Origin: an uncultured Clostridia bacterium
GTDB lineage: Bacteria; Bacillota; Clostridia; Christensenellales; Aristaeellaceae
Length of the DNA stretch: 64,000 nt
NCBI GenBank assembly: GCA_937894675.1
Contig: CALCQO010000023.1
Location: 124,001-188,000, forward strand
Direction: 5' to 3'
The notes under the pieces were generated by a model. The model was not told where the DNA came from, did not search any database, and saw nothing but the letters and a program-made list of their open reading frames with translations. Below are positions 43,682 to 54,446 of this stretch, in pieces (position 1 is the stretch's first letter; every line of letters begins with the position of its first letter). A program made the translations under genes and the position numbers.

Positions 43682-44056
43682 ATGGCGCGAGGGAGCGGCA
43701 GACTGGATCGAAAGGTGGAGTACGGGGTACTCTCCAGTTTTTACAGTTCATTGCTGACAGACAATCAACGCGTGATGGTACGCCTATACTGCGATGAGGA
43801 TTTGTCCCTTGGTGAAATCGCCAGACAGATGGCGATGTCCCGCCAGGCGGTAAGCGAAACCATGAACCGCGCTTTCATGAAATTGGACCAGTTCGAGGAT
43901 GCCTTAGGACTTTCCAGGCGTTTTCAGCAAGTAACCGATGTGTTAAAAGAGTGCGGCAGCATGCTGGGGCGGGTGCAAGCAACAAAGGAAACGGAAAAAC
44001 ACTTGCATCAAGCGCAACACATGATCCAATCCATACTGGAAGAGGAGGAGAAGTAA
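43682..44056 (+). CDS. ylxM: YlxM-family helix-turn-helix protein (SRP-associated)
   Basis: YlxM/p13-like protein, 124 residues, with a sigma-70 region 4-like helix-turn-helix (LGEIARQMAMSRQAVSETM, about 43-61). It is found beside ffh in many Bacillota and modulates SRP activity. CAGGAGG precedes the ATG. The ffh start follows two bases after its stop, so the two are co-translated. Confidence 0.9.
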   Translation: MARGSGRLDRKVEYGVLSSFYSSLLTDNQRVMVRLYCDEDLSLGEIARQMAMSRQAVSETMNRAFMKLDQFEDALGLSRRFQQVTDVLKECGSMLGRVQATKETEKHLHQAQHMIQSILEEEEK

Positions 44057-44058
44057 CC

Positions 44059-45381
44059 ATGGCTTTTGAAAGCCTTTCCGAGAAACTGCAAAATGCCTTT
44101 AAAAAGCTGACGGGCAAAGGCAAACTTAGCGAGCAGAACATCAAAGACGCCATGCGTGAAGTGCGCCTGGCTCTTCTGGAGGCGGACGTCAATTACCTGG
44201 TTGTGAAGGATTTTATCAAGCAGGTCACCGAGCGCAGCGTGGGAACGGAAATCCTTTCCTCCCTGAACGCTGGCCAGCAGGTCATCAAAATCGTTAACGA
44301 AGAATTAACCACCCTAATGGGTGGAGCCAACGCCCGTCTGACCTGGTCATCTTCGGTACCCACCATTTACATGCTGTGCGGTTTGCAAGGCGCCGGTAAA
44401 ACCACCATGGCCGCCAAGCTTGCCGGACATCTTCGGAAGCAAGGGAAAAAGCCCATGCTCGCCGCCTGCGACATTTACCGCCCAGCGGCCATCAAACAGC
44501 TGCAAATCGTGGGCGAAAAGGTCGGCGTGCCGGTTTTTGAGAAGGGCACGCAGGATCCCGTAAAAACCGCGAAGGAAGCGGTTGAGAACGCAAGATACTA
44601 CGGCAACGACGTGTTGATTATTGACACGGCAGGCCGTTTGCATATCGATGAAACCCTGATGGGCGAGCTGGAAAACATCAAGCAAGCCGTGCGCCCACAG
44701 GAGATTCTATTGGTGATTGACGCGATGACCGGCCAGGACGCCGTGAATGTCGCCAAGTCTTTCAATGAAAAGCTGACGGTGGATGGTGTCATCATCACCA
44801 AGCTTGACAGTGATACCCGCGGCGGCGCGGCGCTGTCTGTGCGTGCCGTAACGGGCAAACCCATCAAATTCGCCGGCACGGGGGAGAAGCTGGAAGACAT
44901 CGAGGCGTTCCACCCGGAGCGCATGGCATCCCGAATCCTCGGCATGGGCGATGTGCTGACCCTGATTGAAAAAGCCACCCAGGCGATGGATGAAGGCGGC
45001 CTGGACATGAAAGGGAAGCAGAAGTCCGTTAAGGACATGACCCTGGATGACTTTCTTGACCAGATGCAGCAGCTAAAAAAAATGGGGCCGCTGCAGAATG
45101 TGCTGGGTATGCTGCCTGGCGTTGGTAGCAAACTCAAAGATGTTGAGATTGACGATAATGCCATGAAGAAACCCGAGGCTATTATCCGCTCCATGACCCT
45201 CAAGGAACGCCGGATGCCCTCCATCCTGAACGCCAGCCGCCGCAAGCGGATCGCGGCAGGCGCCGGAGTTACAGTGCAGGACGTCAACCAGCTGATGCGC
45301 CAGTTCGAGCAGATGCAGAAAATGATGAAGCAGATGTCCGGCAAGCGTGGCATGATGGGCCGCATGAAGATGCCCTTTTAA
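44059..45381 (+). CDS. ffh: Signal recognition particle protein Ffh
   Basis: SRP54 GTPase, 440 residues, that directs membrane proteins to the translocon. N domain, G domain with GLQGAGKTT, DTAGRL and TKLDSDTRGG, then a Met-rich M domain ending MSGKRGMMGRMKMPF. The open frame runs upstream through ylxM; MAFESLSEKLQ at 44059 is the standard start behind GGAGGAGAAG. rpsP follows after 56 bases. Confidence 0.96.
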   Translation: MAFESLSEKLQNAFKKLTGKGKLSEQNIKDAMREVRLALLEADVNYLVVKDFIKQVTERSVGTEILSSLNAGQQVIKIVNEELTTLMGGANARLTWSSSVPTIYMLCGLQGAGKTTMAAKLAGHLRKQGKKPMLAACDIYRPAAIKQLQIVGEKVGVPVFEKGTQDPVKTAKEAVENARYYGNDVLIIDTAGRLHIDETLMGELENIKQAVRPQEILLVIDAMTGQDAVNVAKSFNEKLTVDGVIITKLDSDTRGGAALSVRAVTGKPIKFAGTGEKLEDIEAFHPERMASRILGMGDVLTLIEKATQAMDEGGLDMKGKQKSVKDMTLDDFLDQMQQLKKMGPLQNVLGMLPGVGSKLKDVEIDDNAMKKPEAIIRSMTLKERRMPSILNASRRKRIAAGAGVTVQDVNQLMRQFEQMQKMMKQMSGKRGMMGRMKMPF

Positions 45382-45437
45382 CCTTTGGCAATCATCTTAA
45401 TGATTAGCATATACATTCTTAAGGAGGAATACCCCAC

Positions 45438-45686
45438 ATGGCAGTCAAAATCCGTTTAAAGAGAATCGGAATGAAAAAACACCCCTTCTACCGCGTTGTA
45501 GTCGCGGATGAGCGCTCCCCCCGTGATGGCCGTTTCATCGAGGAAATCGGCACCTACGATCCCATGAAGCAGCCCGCTGAGATTAAAATTGATAATGAAA
45601 AAGCTGTCAGCTGGATGAAAAACGGCGCGCAGCCCACGGACACCGTGCGTATATTGCTCAAGAAGAGCGGCGCCATTGAAGGTTAA
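45438..45686 (+). CDS. rpsP: 30S ribosomal protein S16
   Basis: S16, 82 residues, an early-assembling small-subunit protein: [23 protein letters not shown] and [15 protein letters not shown] strong AAGGAGG precedes the ATG. A short AATCAT/ATGATT inverted repeat lies in the 56 bases after ffh. It keeps the usual ffh-rpsP-khpA-rimM-trmD order. Confidence 0.97.
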   Translation: MAVKIRLKRIGMKKHPFYRVVVADERSPRDGRFIEEIGTYDPMKQPAEIKIDNEKAVSWMKNGAQPTDTVRILLKKSGAIEG

Positions 45687-45691
45687 CGCTT

Positions 45692-45934
45692 ATGGCTGAG
45701 AAAAACATGCAGCAGCTTGTTCAGTTCATGGCCCAGTCCCTGGTGTCAGAGCCGGATAAAGTGAACGTGTCTGTTACCGAAGGCCCAGACGCTGTCATCA
45801 TGGAGCTGAATGTCGCCCCGGATGATATGGGCAAGGTCATAGGCAAGCAGGGCAGGATTGCCAAGGCGATCCGTTCTGTCGTCAAAGCGGCCACAGCCAA
45901 GGGCGAAAAGTCTGTGTTTGTCGAAATACAATAA
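45692..45934 (+). CDS. khpA: KH-domain RNA-binding protein KhpA
   Basis: An 80-residue single KH domain with the GxxG loop in GKVIGKQGRIAKAIR. KhpA works with KhpB/Jag on RNA linked to cell elongation and division in Gram-positive bacteria. It starts five bases after rpsP. A strong terminator begins at its stop codon. Confidence 0.93.
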   Translation: MAEKNMQQLVQFMAQSLVSEPDKVNVSVTEGPDAVIMELNVAPDDMGKVIGKQGRIAKAIRSVVKAATAKGEKSVFVEIQ

Positions 45935-45954
45935 AGACGCTTCGGCGTCTTTTT
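45933..45954 (+). terminator. Intrinsic terminator between khpA and rimM
   Basis: AAAGACGC (45933-45940) and GCGTCTTT (45945-45952) close on a TTCG tetraloop with TTTTT at the end. rimM begins 13 bases later, leaving no room for a promoter after it. Confidence 0.9.
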
Positions 45955-45967
45955 CCGTGGAGAAACT

Positions 45968-46492
45968 ATGCTGAATGAATATCTGCTATCAGGCGAGGTA
46001 CTGAAGCCCCAGGGCTTAGACGGCTTGGTGAAAGTGCGGGTGGATATGGATACCCCGGACATGATACTGCCGGTGAAGACCCTCTATTCCAAGCGGGATG
46101 ATCAATACGTTCCGCTGAAAGTTCTATCCGCTCAGGTACGCGAAGGGTTTGCCTTCCTGCATTTTGAAGGTATCCCGAACCGCGACGCGGCGGAAAGCCT
46201 GCGCGGCACCCTGCTGTATATGAGGCGGGAAGAAGCCCCGCCGCTGCCGGAGGGGAGATACTATATCTGCGACATTATCGGCTGCCAGATGGTGGCAAGG
46301 GATCAGAAGGTTTTGGGCACCATCACAGAGGTCATGCAGCCGGGCGCCAATGATGTCTATGTTGTCAAAACAGACAGAGGCGAAATGCTTGTGCCTGTCC
46401 TTGGGCATGTGGTTCTGGAGATTAATGTGAACAACAGAACGGTTGCGGTAGATGAGCAAGCGCTTGAAGAGGTGGCTGTTTTTGGAGATTAA
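45968..46492 (+). CDS. rimM: Ribosome maturation factor RimM
   Basis: RimM, 174 residues, which helps 16S rRNA 3'-domain folding around S19. An N-terminal beta-barrel ([16 protein letters not shown]) and a PRC-barrel C-terminal domain ([28 protein letters not shown]) are visible. It must be transcribed by read-through of the khpA terminator or from a promoter inside khpA. It overlaps trmD by 11 bases. Confidence 0.93.
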   Translation: MLNEYLLSGEVLKPQGLDGLVKVRVDMDTPDMILPVKTLYSKRDDQYVPLKVLSAQVREGFAFLHFEGIPNRDAAESLRGTLLYMRREEAPPLPEGRYYICDIIGCQMVARDQKVLGTITEVMQPGANDVYVVKTDRGEMLVPVLGHVVLEINVNNRTVAVDEQALEEVAVFGD

Positions 46493-47225
46493 CATCCTGA
46501 CAATTTTTCCTGAAATGTTCGCCGCGCTGGATAGCAGTATCCTGGGCAGAGCGCAGGAAGCCGATAAGATTCGCCTTCATGTGCATAACATCCGGGATTA
46601 TTCTGAGAGCAAGCATAAAAACACCGACGACTACCCTTTCGGGGGCGGCGCCGGCATGCTGATGATGGTGCAGCCCATCGCTTCCGCATTTGACAGCGTA
46701 GCTCCCAACCCCTATCCCGGAAAAAGAATCTTTATGAGCCCCAGAGGCAGGAAACTGGATCAGCAGTTGGTGAAGAAACTCGCGCTGGAAAAAAATTTAA
46801 CCATTCTCTGTGGCCGGTACGAAGGCGTGGATGAGCGGGTGATGGATGAGTACATCGATCTGGAGATATCTATCGGCGATTATGTGCTGACCGGCGGGGA
46901 ACTGCCCGCCATGGTGCTTATTGACAGCATATCCCGCATGCTGCAGGGTGTATTGGGCAGCCAGGAAAGCACGCAGGAGGAAAGCTTTTCTTTGGAAGGC
47001 CTACTGGAGTATCCACAGTATACAAGACCCCGGGAGTTCCGTGGTAAAGCTGTGCCCGAGGTGCTGCTCAACGGCAACCATGCACAGATACTCCGCTGGC
47101 GGCGGGAACAGGCTATTCTGGTTACCAGAAAGCGGCGTCCGGATATGCTGGAGCGTGCGAAACTGACGGATAAAGAGCGTAAATGGCTAATGGCACTGGA
47201 GGAGGAGAGCAGGCATGACGACTAA
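46482..47225 (+). CDS. trmD: tRNA (guanine37-N1)-methyltransferase TrmD
   Basis: SPOUT methyltransferase, 247 residues, making m1G37. The family N-terminus [31 protein letters not shown] and the trefoil-knot segment [12 protein letters not shown] are clear. The start is set at TTG 46482, preceded by AGAGGTGG at good spacing, which gives MEINILTIF. An ATG ten codons upstream adds a non-homologous stretch. Instead of the usual rplS, dgt follows with an 11-base overlap. Confidence 0.94.
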   Translation: MEINILTIFPEMFAALDSSILGRAQEADKIRLHVHNIRDYSESKHKNTDDYPFGGGAGMLMMVQPIASAFDSVAPNPYPGKRIFMSPRGRKLDQQLVKKLALEKNLTILCGRYEGVDERVMDEYIDLEISIGDYVLTGGELPAMVLIDSISRMLQGVLGSQESTQEESFSLEGLLEYPQYTRPREFRGKAVPEVLLNGNHAQILRWRREQAILVTRKRRPDMLERAKLTDKERKWLMALEEESRHDD

Positions 47226-48216
47226 GGAGCTGATTGAGCAGCGGGAGAACACGTATCTTTCTCCCTACGCGGCTAGAAGCAGCCAGAGCAAGGGACGCCA
47301 GAGGCCGATTACCCCCTGCCATATCAGGACAGAGTTCCAGCGGGACAGGGACCGGATTCTGCACTGCAAAAGTTTTCGGCGGCTGCAGTTTAAAACCCAG
47401 GTTTTTTTGTCGCCAGAGGGGGATCATTACCGCACCAGACTGACCCATACGCTGGAAGTCGCGCAGATCGCGCGCACCCTCGCCAGGGGATTGTCGCTGA
47501 ATGAGGATCTAACGGAAGCCATCGCGCTTGCGCATGATTTGGGACACACCCCCTTTGGCCACATCGGGGAACGCACGCTGAACCGCCTGGCCAAGGACGG
47601 CTTTAAGCACTACGAGCAAAGTGTGCGTGTGGTGGATGTTCTGGAAGGTTCCGGCGGTCTGAACCTCACATGGGAAGTTCGGGACGGCATTGCCAACCAT
47701 TCCGGCAACGCCCGCTCGTCCACCCTGGAAGGCCGATGCGTCGCCAAGGCGGACCGTATCGCCTACATCAACCACGATATTGATGACGCGCTGCGGGGGG
47801 GGATTATTCAGGCTTTTGAGCTGCCTAGAAACAGTATTCGCGTATTGGGAGAAACCCATGGCGATCGCATCAATACCATGATTAGCGATATCATTCAAAG
47901 CAGTACCCAGCAGCCGGATGTAACGATGTCAGAGGAAATCCAGCATGCCACAGATGAGATGCGTGCGTTTCTTTTCAAGCGGGTGTATCAGGACAAATGG
48001 CGCAGCGACGAAGAGCAGAAGTGCGACTTTGTTGTGGAAAACCTGTTTCGTTACTATATGGAGCACCCGGCGGAAATGAGCAAAGAGTTTGTAGAGTCTT
48101 CCTTCAGGGAAGGTACCGAGAGAGCGGTTGTGGACTATATCGCCTCCATGACCGACCGGTTTGCCATGCGCATCTTTAAGCAGTTGTTTGTTCCGGATGC
48201 TTTTCATGTGCTGTAA
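47215..48216 (+). CDS. dgt: Deoxyguanosinetriphosphate triphosphohydrolase-like protein
   Basis: HD-domain dNTPase, 333 residues. The N-terminal [22 protein letters not shown], the metal motif [13 protein letters not shown] and [13 protein letters not shown] identify the Dgt family (short, type 2 length). It removes tripolyphosphate from dNTPs. It overlaps trmD and precedes dnaG, which would put a dNTP-pool enzyme beside primase and the main sigma factor. Confidence 0.92.
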   Translation: MTTKELIEQRENTYLSPYAARSSQSKGRQRPITPCHIRTEFQRDRDRILHCKSFRRLQFKTQVFLSPEGDHYRTRLTHTLEVAQIARTLARGLSLNEDLTEAIALAHDLGHTPFGHIGERTLNRLAKDGFKHYEQSVRVVDVLEGSGGLNLTWEVRDGIANHSGNARSSTLEGRCVAKADRIAYINHDIDDALRGGIIQAFELPRNSIRVLGETHGDRINTMISDIIQSSTQQPDVTMSEEIQHATDEMRAFLFKRVYQDKWRSDEEQKCDFVVENLFRYYMEHPAEMSKEFVESSFREGTERAVVDYIASMTDRFAMRIFKQLFVPDAFHVL

Positions 48217-48226
48217 GCGGCAGGCA

Positions 48227-48255
48227 GGAGTTTCGCAACGAAAAGCGAATACTCC
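48227..48255 (+). promoter_or_regulatory. Hairpin in the dnaG leader
   Basis: GGAGTTTCGC (48227-48236) pairs with GCGAATACTCC (48245-48255, one bulged T) around AACGAAAA. It has no T tract and ends four bases before the AAGGGTG ribosome-binding site of dnaG. A role in translation or mRNA stability is possible. Confidence 0.5.
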
Positions 48256-48272
48256 ATAAGGGTGATGTAAGA

Positions 48273-50048
48273 ATGGCGCTTCGGTTCCCTTCCAGTTGGA
48301 TTGACGAGTTGTATGCCCGCGCGGATATCGTGCAATTGGTCAACAATTATTTACCGCTGAAGAAGAAGGGACACAATTATTGGGGGCTATGCCCCTTTCA
48401 TAATGAAAAAACACCATCGTTCTCGGTCAATCAGGAACTGAACGTTTATTATTGCTTTGGCTGCAAAGCGGGCGGCAATATTGCCCAGTTCGTGATGGAA
48501 ATGGAACGGTTAACCTATCCGGAAGCGCTGGAATACATCGCCAAGCTGGTGAACATGCCCCTGCCGCAAACCATGGTGCCAAAGGAGGATGAAGACCTTC
48601 AGTCCCTGAAGGAACGCATTTATCAGGCCAATGAGGCCGCGGCAAGGTATTATCACGAGCTGCTGTGGACGCCGGAAGGCGCGAAGGTTCTGGAGTATCT
48701 GCGAAAGCGGAAAATGGATGACAACACCATCCGAAAGTTTGGGCTGGGAGCCAGCGGGCAGGAGTGGGACAGGCTGTCCCAGGTGCTGCAGCAGCAGGGA
48801 TTTTCTCTGGAAGAACTCCAAAAAGCCGGATTGATTGCGGTGAAAGAAAAACATCACTATGACATGTTCCGGGACCGGGTGATGTTTCCCATCATCAATG
48901 TGTACGGCAAGGTGCTTGGTTTTGGCGGCCGTGCGCTGGGCGACGCGCAGCCCAAGTACTTAAATACCGCCGATACGCCAGTATTCAACAAGCGGTACGG
49001 GGTATACGCCGCGAACCTGCTGCGGAACCAGCGCAATCTGAAACGTGTTCTTCTGGTGGAAGGCTATATGGATGTGATTGCCCTGGTGCAGCAGGGGCTG
49101 CAGGGAGTAGTAGCCACCCTGGGAACTGCCCTTACCAACGAACAGGCCAGGTTCCTTAAGCGTTTCGCGCCGGAGGTCTGGGTTGCCTACGACGGGGATG
49201 AGGCTGGTCAAATGGCCATTGAAAGAGCGGTAGAAATTTTCCGGCAGGAGAGTATTCCGGTAAAAGTACTGCAGTTCCCTGAGGGGATGGATCCGGATGA
49301 TATGATAAATCAACATGGGGTGGAAGCTTTTTCCAAACTCCGTCCCATCTCGGATGTATCCTTTACCCTGCGGCGCTTAGAAAAGAAACTGGATATTTCC
49401 TCCCAGGACGGCAGAACAGAGTATGCGAAGCAGGCCGCGAAGATTCTAGCGGAAGTGCCTGACCCCGTAGAACTGGATTTGTATGTAAAGGAGTTATCCC
49501 TGCGCAGCGGCTTTAGCCGGGAGGTATTGCTGGCGCAAATGCAGGTAGCCGGCAGCCGCATCCTAGTGACCAAGAAGAAGGAAAGCGAGCGGAAGGCCGT
49601 ACGGTCTCGCCCAAGGGTGCTTACCGACGAAGGCAACGCTGCGGAACAAACACTGCTCAGCCTTTTGGCTTCTGGGAAACTGCCGGTAGATTTTGTGAAA
49701 AGCGGTGATTTTCTCACGGATACGTATCAAACCATCGCGGCAAGACTTCTTCTCGGGGAGCAGCCGGTAAAAATCATGACGACCATTGAAGATGAGGCAA
49801 CACGCTCCTTAGTGGGTAAACTCTTTACACAGGAAGTTATCGGGGATCCCGCCAATGCGATGGCTGCGGCAGAAGAGTGTTTGAATACCTTGCGTAAGCA
49901 GCGTATTAACGCGGAAATCGATATCTTAAAGAAAAACATGGAAACGCAGAACGCGGAGCAGAAGGTGGAGACATTAAAAGAAATCATGCGTTTAACGGTA
50001 GAATTGTCTGGTATACAACGCGCGCAAGCAAAACGAAAGGAAGTGTAA
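48273..50048 (+). CDS. dnaG: DNA primase
   Basis: DnaG, 591 residues, making RNA primers at the replication fork. The CHC2 zinc finger uses Cys40, His43, Cys61 and Cys64. The catalytic core follows with FGGRALGD, the TOPRIM segment [10 protein letters not shown] and [13 protein letters not shown]-terminal helicase-interaction domain completes it. It begins the classical dnaG-rpoD pair; rpsU is not upstream. Confidence 0.95.
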   Translation: MALRFPSSWIDELYARADIVQLVNNYLPLKKKGHNYWGLCPFHNEKTPSFSVNQELNVYYCFGCKAGGNIAQFVMEMERLTYPEALEYIAKLVNMPLPQTMVPKEDEDLQSLKERIYQANEAAARYYHELLWTPEGAKVLEYLRKRKMDDNTIRKFGLGASGQEWDRLSQVLQQQGFSLEELQKAGLIAVKEKHHYDMFRDRVMFPIINVYGKVLGFGGRALGDAQPKYLNTADTPVFNKRYGVYAANLLRNQRNLKRVLLVEGYMDVIALVQQGLQGVVATLGTALTNEQARFLKRFAPEVWVAYDGDEAGQMAIERAVEIFRQESIPVKVLQFPEGMDPDDMINQHGVEAFSKLRPISDVSFTLRRLEKKLDISSQDGRTEYAKQAAKILAEVPDPVELDLYVKELSLRSGFSREVLLAQMQVAGSRILVTKKKESERKAVRSRPRVLTDEGNAAEQTLLSLLASGKLPVDFVKSGDFLTDTYQTIAARLLLGEQPVKIMTTIEDEATRSLVGKLFTQEVIGDPANAMAAAEECLNTLRKQRINAEIDILKKNMETQNAEQKVETLKEIMRLTVELSGIQRAQAKRKEV

Positions 50049-50052
50049 CGCT

Positions 50053-51149
<1,097 letters not shown>

Positions 51150-51150
<1 letters not shown>

Positions 51151-51812
51151 TGCGGTCCAATCGGCTACTAACCTTGGATAAAAGGCTGAGCGCTGTTGCC
51201 GGCCTTTTTCCTGTATGCGAATATGGGGTTGATATCGGCGCCGACCATGGGAAACTGTCAGCCTGGCTTTTACAGACAGAAAGATGTGAGCGGATGATTG
51301 TCAGCGATATCAGCCCGCTGTCCGTACAAAAGGTCGGCCAGTTAATGGATGAACTGGATTTATGCCACAGGTGCATTGTAAGGGAGGCCGACGGGTTTGC
51401 GGCGATTGACCGTCCTGTGGACGCTGTCGCGGTTTGCGGCCTGGGCGGAAAAACAATCGCGGACATGGTGAAGCAACAACCTAAGCTGCATGGAAACCCA
51501 GCGCTTATCTTATCCGCCCACACACAGATACCGCTTCTGCGCAGAACCCTGGTGGAACATGGATATCGGATTGAAAAAGAGGTCATTGTAAGCGCGGCGC
51601 GGCGGTATTACAACATCATTAAAGCCGTCGTGGGAACAAGCGATTATACTGATAAGCAGATTCAAACCGGCTTTCATGTTGAAGGCAGCAGTCAGAAAGA
51701 ACTGTATGCGTATTACCAATGGCGCTACAATGTGGAGAAAAGCAAGCAAACAGAACAAGGGCAGATACTTGCATGGCTGAAGGAGGAAATGGAACAATGC
51801 GGCAGGCTGTAG
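51150..51812 (+). CDS. trmK: tRNA (adenine22-N1)-methyltransferase TrmK
   Basis: Class I methyltransferase, 220 residues, forming m1A22 in tRNA. The SAM-binding VDIGADHGKLSAWLLQ and the AVCGLGGKTIADM segment match TrmK/COG2384. Its start overlaps the rpoD stop (TGATG). The rpoD-trmK-nif3 order is widespread in Bacillota. Confidence 0.9.
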
Positions 51813-52561
51813 TCCGGGATGTTTATCAATGGCTGGATGAAATTGCCCCTTTTGAAACAGCGGAAGCCTTTGACAATGTGGGCCTGCTGATTGGCAGTAT
51901 GCGTCAGGAAGTAAATAATGTTCTGGTAGCCTTGGATGTCACCCTTCCTGTTATCCAGCAGGCAATTGAAAAAAATGTACAGCTTATCATTACGCATCAC
52001 CCTGTGATGTTCCGGCCTGTACAACAGATTGTGGATGATACCTATGAAGGGAAACTGCTGTCCGCCATCATCCGGGCGGGCATCTCGCTCATCAGCACCC
52101 ATACCAATATTGACCAGACGCTATACAGCGGCTCCGCAAGGCTTGCCGAGAAGCTCGGATTAACTGATATTGTTCGGCCGGATCCATACCTGTTTATCGG
52201 TACGGTTCCTGAAGCGATAGACGCGCAGAAGATGGAGGGGAAACTGGAAGAAATCCTGGGCACCAAAGTGATTCGGTACGGTAATCCGGATACCATCATC
52301 CAAAGGCTGGCCATAGCGGGCGGCGCCTATGATGAAGGGTACGAACAAGCACAACAATCCGGCGCTCAGGCGCTGCTGACAGGGGAAGTTAAACACCACA
52401 ACGCCATTGCGGCGGTTGAAAGCGGCATGATACTTTTTGAGGGCGGGCATCTGCAGACAGAGACGCCTATGGTTTCTTTTCTGGCCGAGTGTTTACAAAA
52501 CGCTTTAAATACCTTAGAATATAATGTAAGGGTTTATTCGTCTGATGTAAAACTCTACTGA
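51797..52561 (+). CDS. Nif3-like dinuclear metal centre protein
   Basis: A 254-residue Nif3/YqfO family protein (short form without the inserted PII-like domain). Metal ligands lie in ITHHPVMF, STHTNIDQ and GGHLQTETP. The biochemical function is unsettled; GTP cyclohydrolase-like activity has been proposed for relatives. The ATG at 51797 behind GGAGGAA is used, overlapping trmK by 16 bases. Confidence 0.9.
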   Translation: MRQAVVRDVYQWLDEIAPFETAEAFDNVGLLIGSMRQEVNNVLVALDVTLPVIQQAIEKNVQLIITHHPVMFRPVQQIVDDTYEGKLLSAIIRAGISLISTHTNIDQTLYSGSARLAEKLGLTDIVRPDPYLFIGTVPEAIDAQKMEGKLEEILGTKVIRYGNPDTIIQRLAIAGGAYDEGYEQAQQSGAQALLTGEVKHHNAIAAVESGMILFEGGHLQTETPMVSFLAECLQNALNTLEYNVRVYSSDVKLY

Positions 52562-52588
52562 AGACATGGCCCAAAAGGAGGACACAGG

Positions 52589-53293
52589 ATGAACCAACTG
52601 GAACTGCTGTGGGATTATCAGCTTGCCGATGTGGAAGCGGACAATGTAAAAAAAGACATTGCCCGCTCGCCTCAACGTTTGAAGCTGTTGAAATTACGCG
52701 AGAATATCCAGGAACAACAAAATTTTCTTAAAACCTTGGAAACGGAAGCCGCCGCCATGCTGGATCGCATTGATGTGCTGCAGGACGCGATCAGCATGAA
52801 TGAGGAGCAGTTAAAGCTGCTGCAAAACAAGGTACAGGATAACCCGGCAAAGGACAGCAAAGAAGCACGGGAATATATCATGGATACCCAGCGGCTGGTC
52901 AATGATTTGAACGAGTATGACCAGGAAACCCGCCGCATTCGCAAAGACGCAGCCGATAGGGATAAAAAACAGCGGGATATCAAGCGGCTTGCAGTCAAGA
53001 TTAAGACGGAGTTTGACGCCCTGCGCGAGGAATACAACACTGAATACCAGCAAAAAGCCAAGGAACTGGAATCCCTGCAGGCGATTGCCGATGAAAAGGC
53101 GAAAAAACTGGACAAAGCATTGCTGGATAAGTACAACGCGGTAAAGCAGCACAGTGTGCCGCCTATGGCCAAATTGGTGAATGACCGCTGCGGCGGCTGC
53201 AATATGTCCTTCCCGTCATCCGTGCTTCATGCCATTAAAGCCGGCAAAGATGTGGAATGTGAAACCTGCGGCAGGATGATTCTGCCGGATTAA
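52589..53293 (+). CDS. Coiled-coil C4-type zinc-ribbon protein
   Basis: A 234-residue COG1579-type protein. Residues about 15-180 form a long antiparallel coiled coil rich in Lys, Glu, Asp and Leu. The C-terminal ribbon has CGGC and CETC pairs (about 206-229). Relatives bind nucleic acid or scaffold protein complexes; no specific role is known for this one. An AAGGAGG site precedes the ATG, and RNase P RNA follows 11 bases after the stop. Confidence 0.85.
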   Translation: MNQLELLWDYQLADVEADNVKKDIARSPQRLKLLKLRENIQEQQNFLKTLETEAAAMLDRIDVLQDAISMNEEQLKLLQNKVQDNPAKDSKEAREYIMDTQRLVNDLNEYDQETRRIRKDAADRDKKQRDIKRLAVKIKTEFDALREEYNTEYQQKAKELESLQAIADEKAKKLDKALLDKYNAVKQHSVPPMAKLVNDRCGGCNMSFPSSVLHAIKAGKDVECETCGRMILPD

Positions 53294-53304
53294 TACCGAG
53301 ATAT

Positions 53305-53633
53305 CATGAGGCGGCCAAATGGTCGCGTGCCCACTAGGCATGAGGAAAGTCCGAGCACCACAGGGCATTGTGCCAGTTAACGGCTGGTGGAGGCGACTCC
53401 AAGGCGAGTGCAACAGAGAGATACCGCCGAGAAATCGGTAAGGGTGGAAAGGTGCGGTAAGAGCGCACCGGCGGCTTGGCGACTTGACCGTCATGTAAAC
53501 CCCACATGGTGCAAGATAACCGAAAGCGCAGGCTGCCCGCTTAGCTTTCGACCATCGCTCGAGCATACCGGCGACGGTTTGCCCAGATAGATGACCATTC
53601 ACGACAGAACTCGGCTTACAGACCGCGCTCATG
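53305..53633 (+). ncRNA. rnpB: RNase P RNA (class A)
   Basis: Catalytic RNA that trims tRNA 5' ends. Conserved elements appear in order: GAGGAAAGTCCGAGC near the 5' end, CAACAGAGAGATA, a GGTGCGGTAAGAGCGCACC P12-like hairpin typical of class A, and AGATAGATGACC with ACAGAACTCGGCTTAC at the 3' end. The ends pair as P1 (CATGAG..GG with CCGCGCTCATG), giving about 329 nt. The exact ends are inferred from P1. Confidence 0.95.
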
Positions 53634-53637
53634 TATC

Positions 53638-53664
53638 AGACCGCTAAACGCGGTCTTATTTTTT
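53638..53664 (+). terminator. rnpB terminator
   Basis: AGACCGC (53638-53644) and GCGGTCT (53650-53656) enclose TAAAC and are followed by TATTTTTT. The convergent rhomboid-like gene ends inside this T tract. Confidence 0.93.
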
Positions 53665-54306
53665 AAAGCTGGAACGGAATTGCCTGCGCCTTTTCCATTG
53701 ATAAATGGTTTGTCTGATTTTGTTCAGGATATCACCGCCAAAGAACAATATGATATTTGCCAGGCTGATGATGATGGCAATCTTTTCGCTCCAAGGCTGG
53801 TAGATGAAGGAAGAGAGGAAAAACAATCCGTTGATGAGCGCCAGCCATTTCATCTTGATGGGCAGGATAAAGAAAAGAAGAATCTCATAATCCGGATATA
53901 CCAAAGCAAAGGCGAAGAACAGGGAAAAATTCAAGTAGGTGTTGGTGCTGTAGCCAGTGATGAATGCGCCGATGATGGTGCCAAGCGCGCCAATCAGGTA
54001 AAACAGAAAGAAACGCCGCGCGCCCCAACGGGCTTCCAAAGTTGTGCCGATGAAGTAATAAAAATACAATGCCAAAAATGTATACATGGGGTTGGAAGCC
54101 AACGGAACAAATAAAAATGTGACAAGCCGCCAGATTTCGCCGGCCAGAACACGGTCACGAATCAGGGATAGGCGATAAATCAGATTGAAGGTAGGAAAAA
54201 ATAGGTTTAATAAATACACACCGCCCATGGCAAAAATTAGGTATTTGTAAAACGGCTGGATTCGAAATTTATATAGTTTTCTTTCTAACTGATTCAGTAA
54301 ACTCAT
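53656..54306 (-). CDS. Rhomboid-like membrane protein lacking catalytic residues
   Basis: A 216-residue polytopic protein with about six hydrophobic helices. LAGEIWRLVTFLFVP and the ALYFYYFIGTTLEARWGARRFFLFYLIGALG segments (given as separate runs) match the rhomboid/derlin fold. The serine motif GxSG expected in the fourth helix is replaced by a YLNFSLFFAFA stretch, and no His occurs in the last helix. It should therefore be a pseudoprotease. It has a good AAAGGAG site and is convergent with rnpB and divergent from the ABC importer. Confidence 0.8.
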   Translation of the reverse strand: MSLLNQLERKLYKFRIQPFYKYLIFAMGGVYLLNLFFPTFNLIYRLSLIRDRVLAGEIWRLVTFLFVPLASNPMYTFLALYFYYFIGTTLEARWGARRFFLFYLIGALGTIIGAFITGYSTNTYLNFSLFFAFALVYPDYEILLFFILPIKMKWLALINGLFFLSSFIYQPWSEKIAIIISLANIILFFGGDILNKIRQTIYQWKRRRQFRSSFKK

Positions 54307-54388
54307 GTGCTTCTCCTTTGTTTTTCATCTTCTGTTATAATACCACAATAGAAAGAAAATGTGAAATGAAAATGATGAATAAATATGC

Positions 54389-54417
54389 TTGACAACCGTA
54401 TTATTATCAATTATAAT
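54389..54417 (+). promoter_or_regulatory. Promoter of the amino acid ABC importer
   Basis: Perfect consensus: TTGACA (54389-54394), 17 bases, TATAAT (54412-54417). This is the strongest promoter match in the window. Confidence 0.93.
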
Positions 54418-54446
54418 TCAAACCATCAAAGAAGGAGGGATGATTC

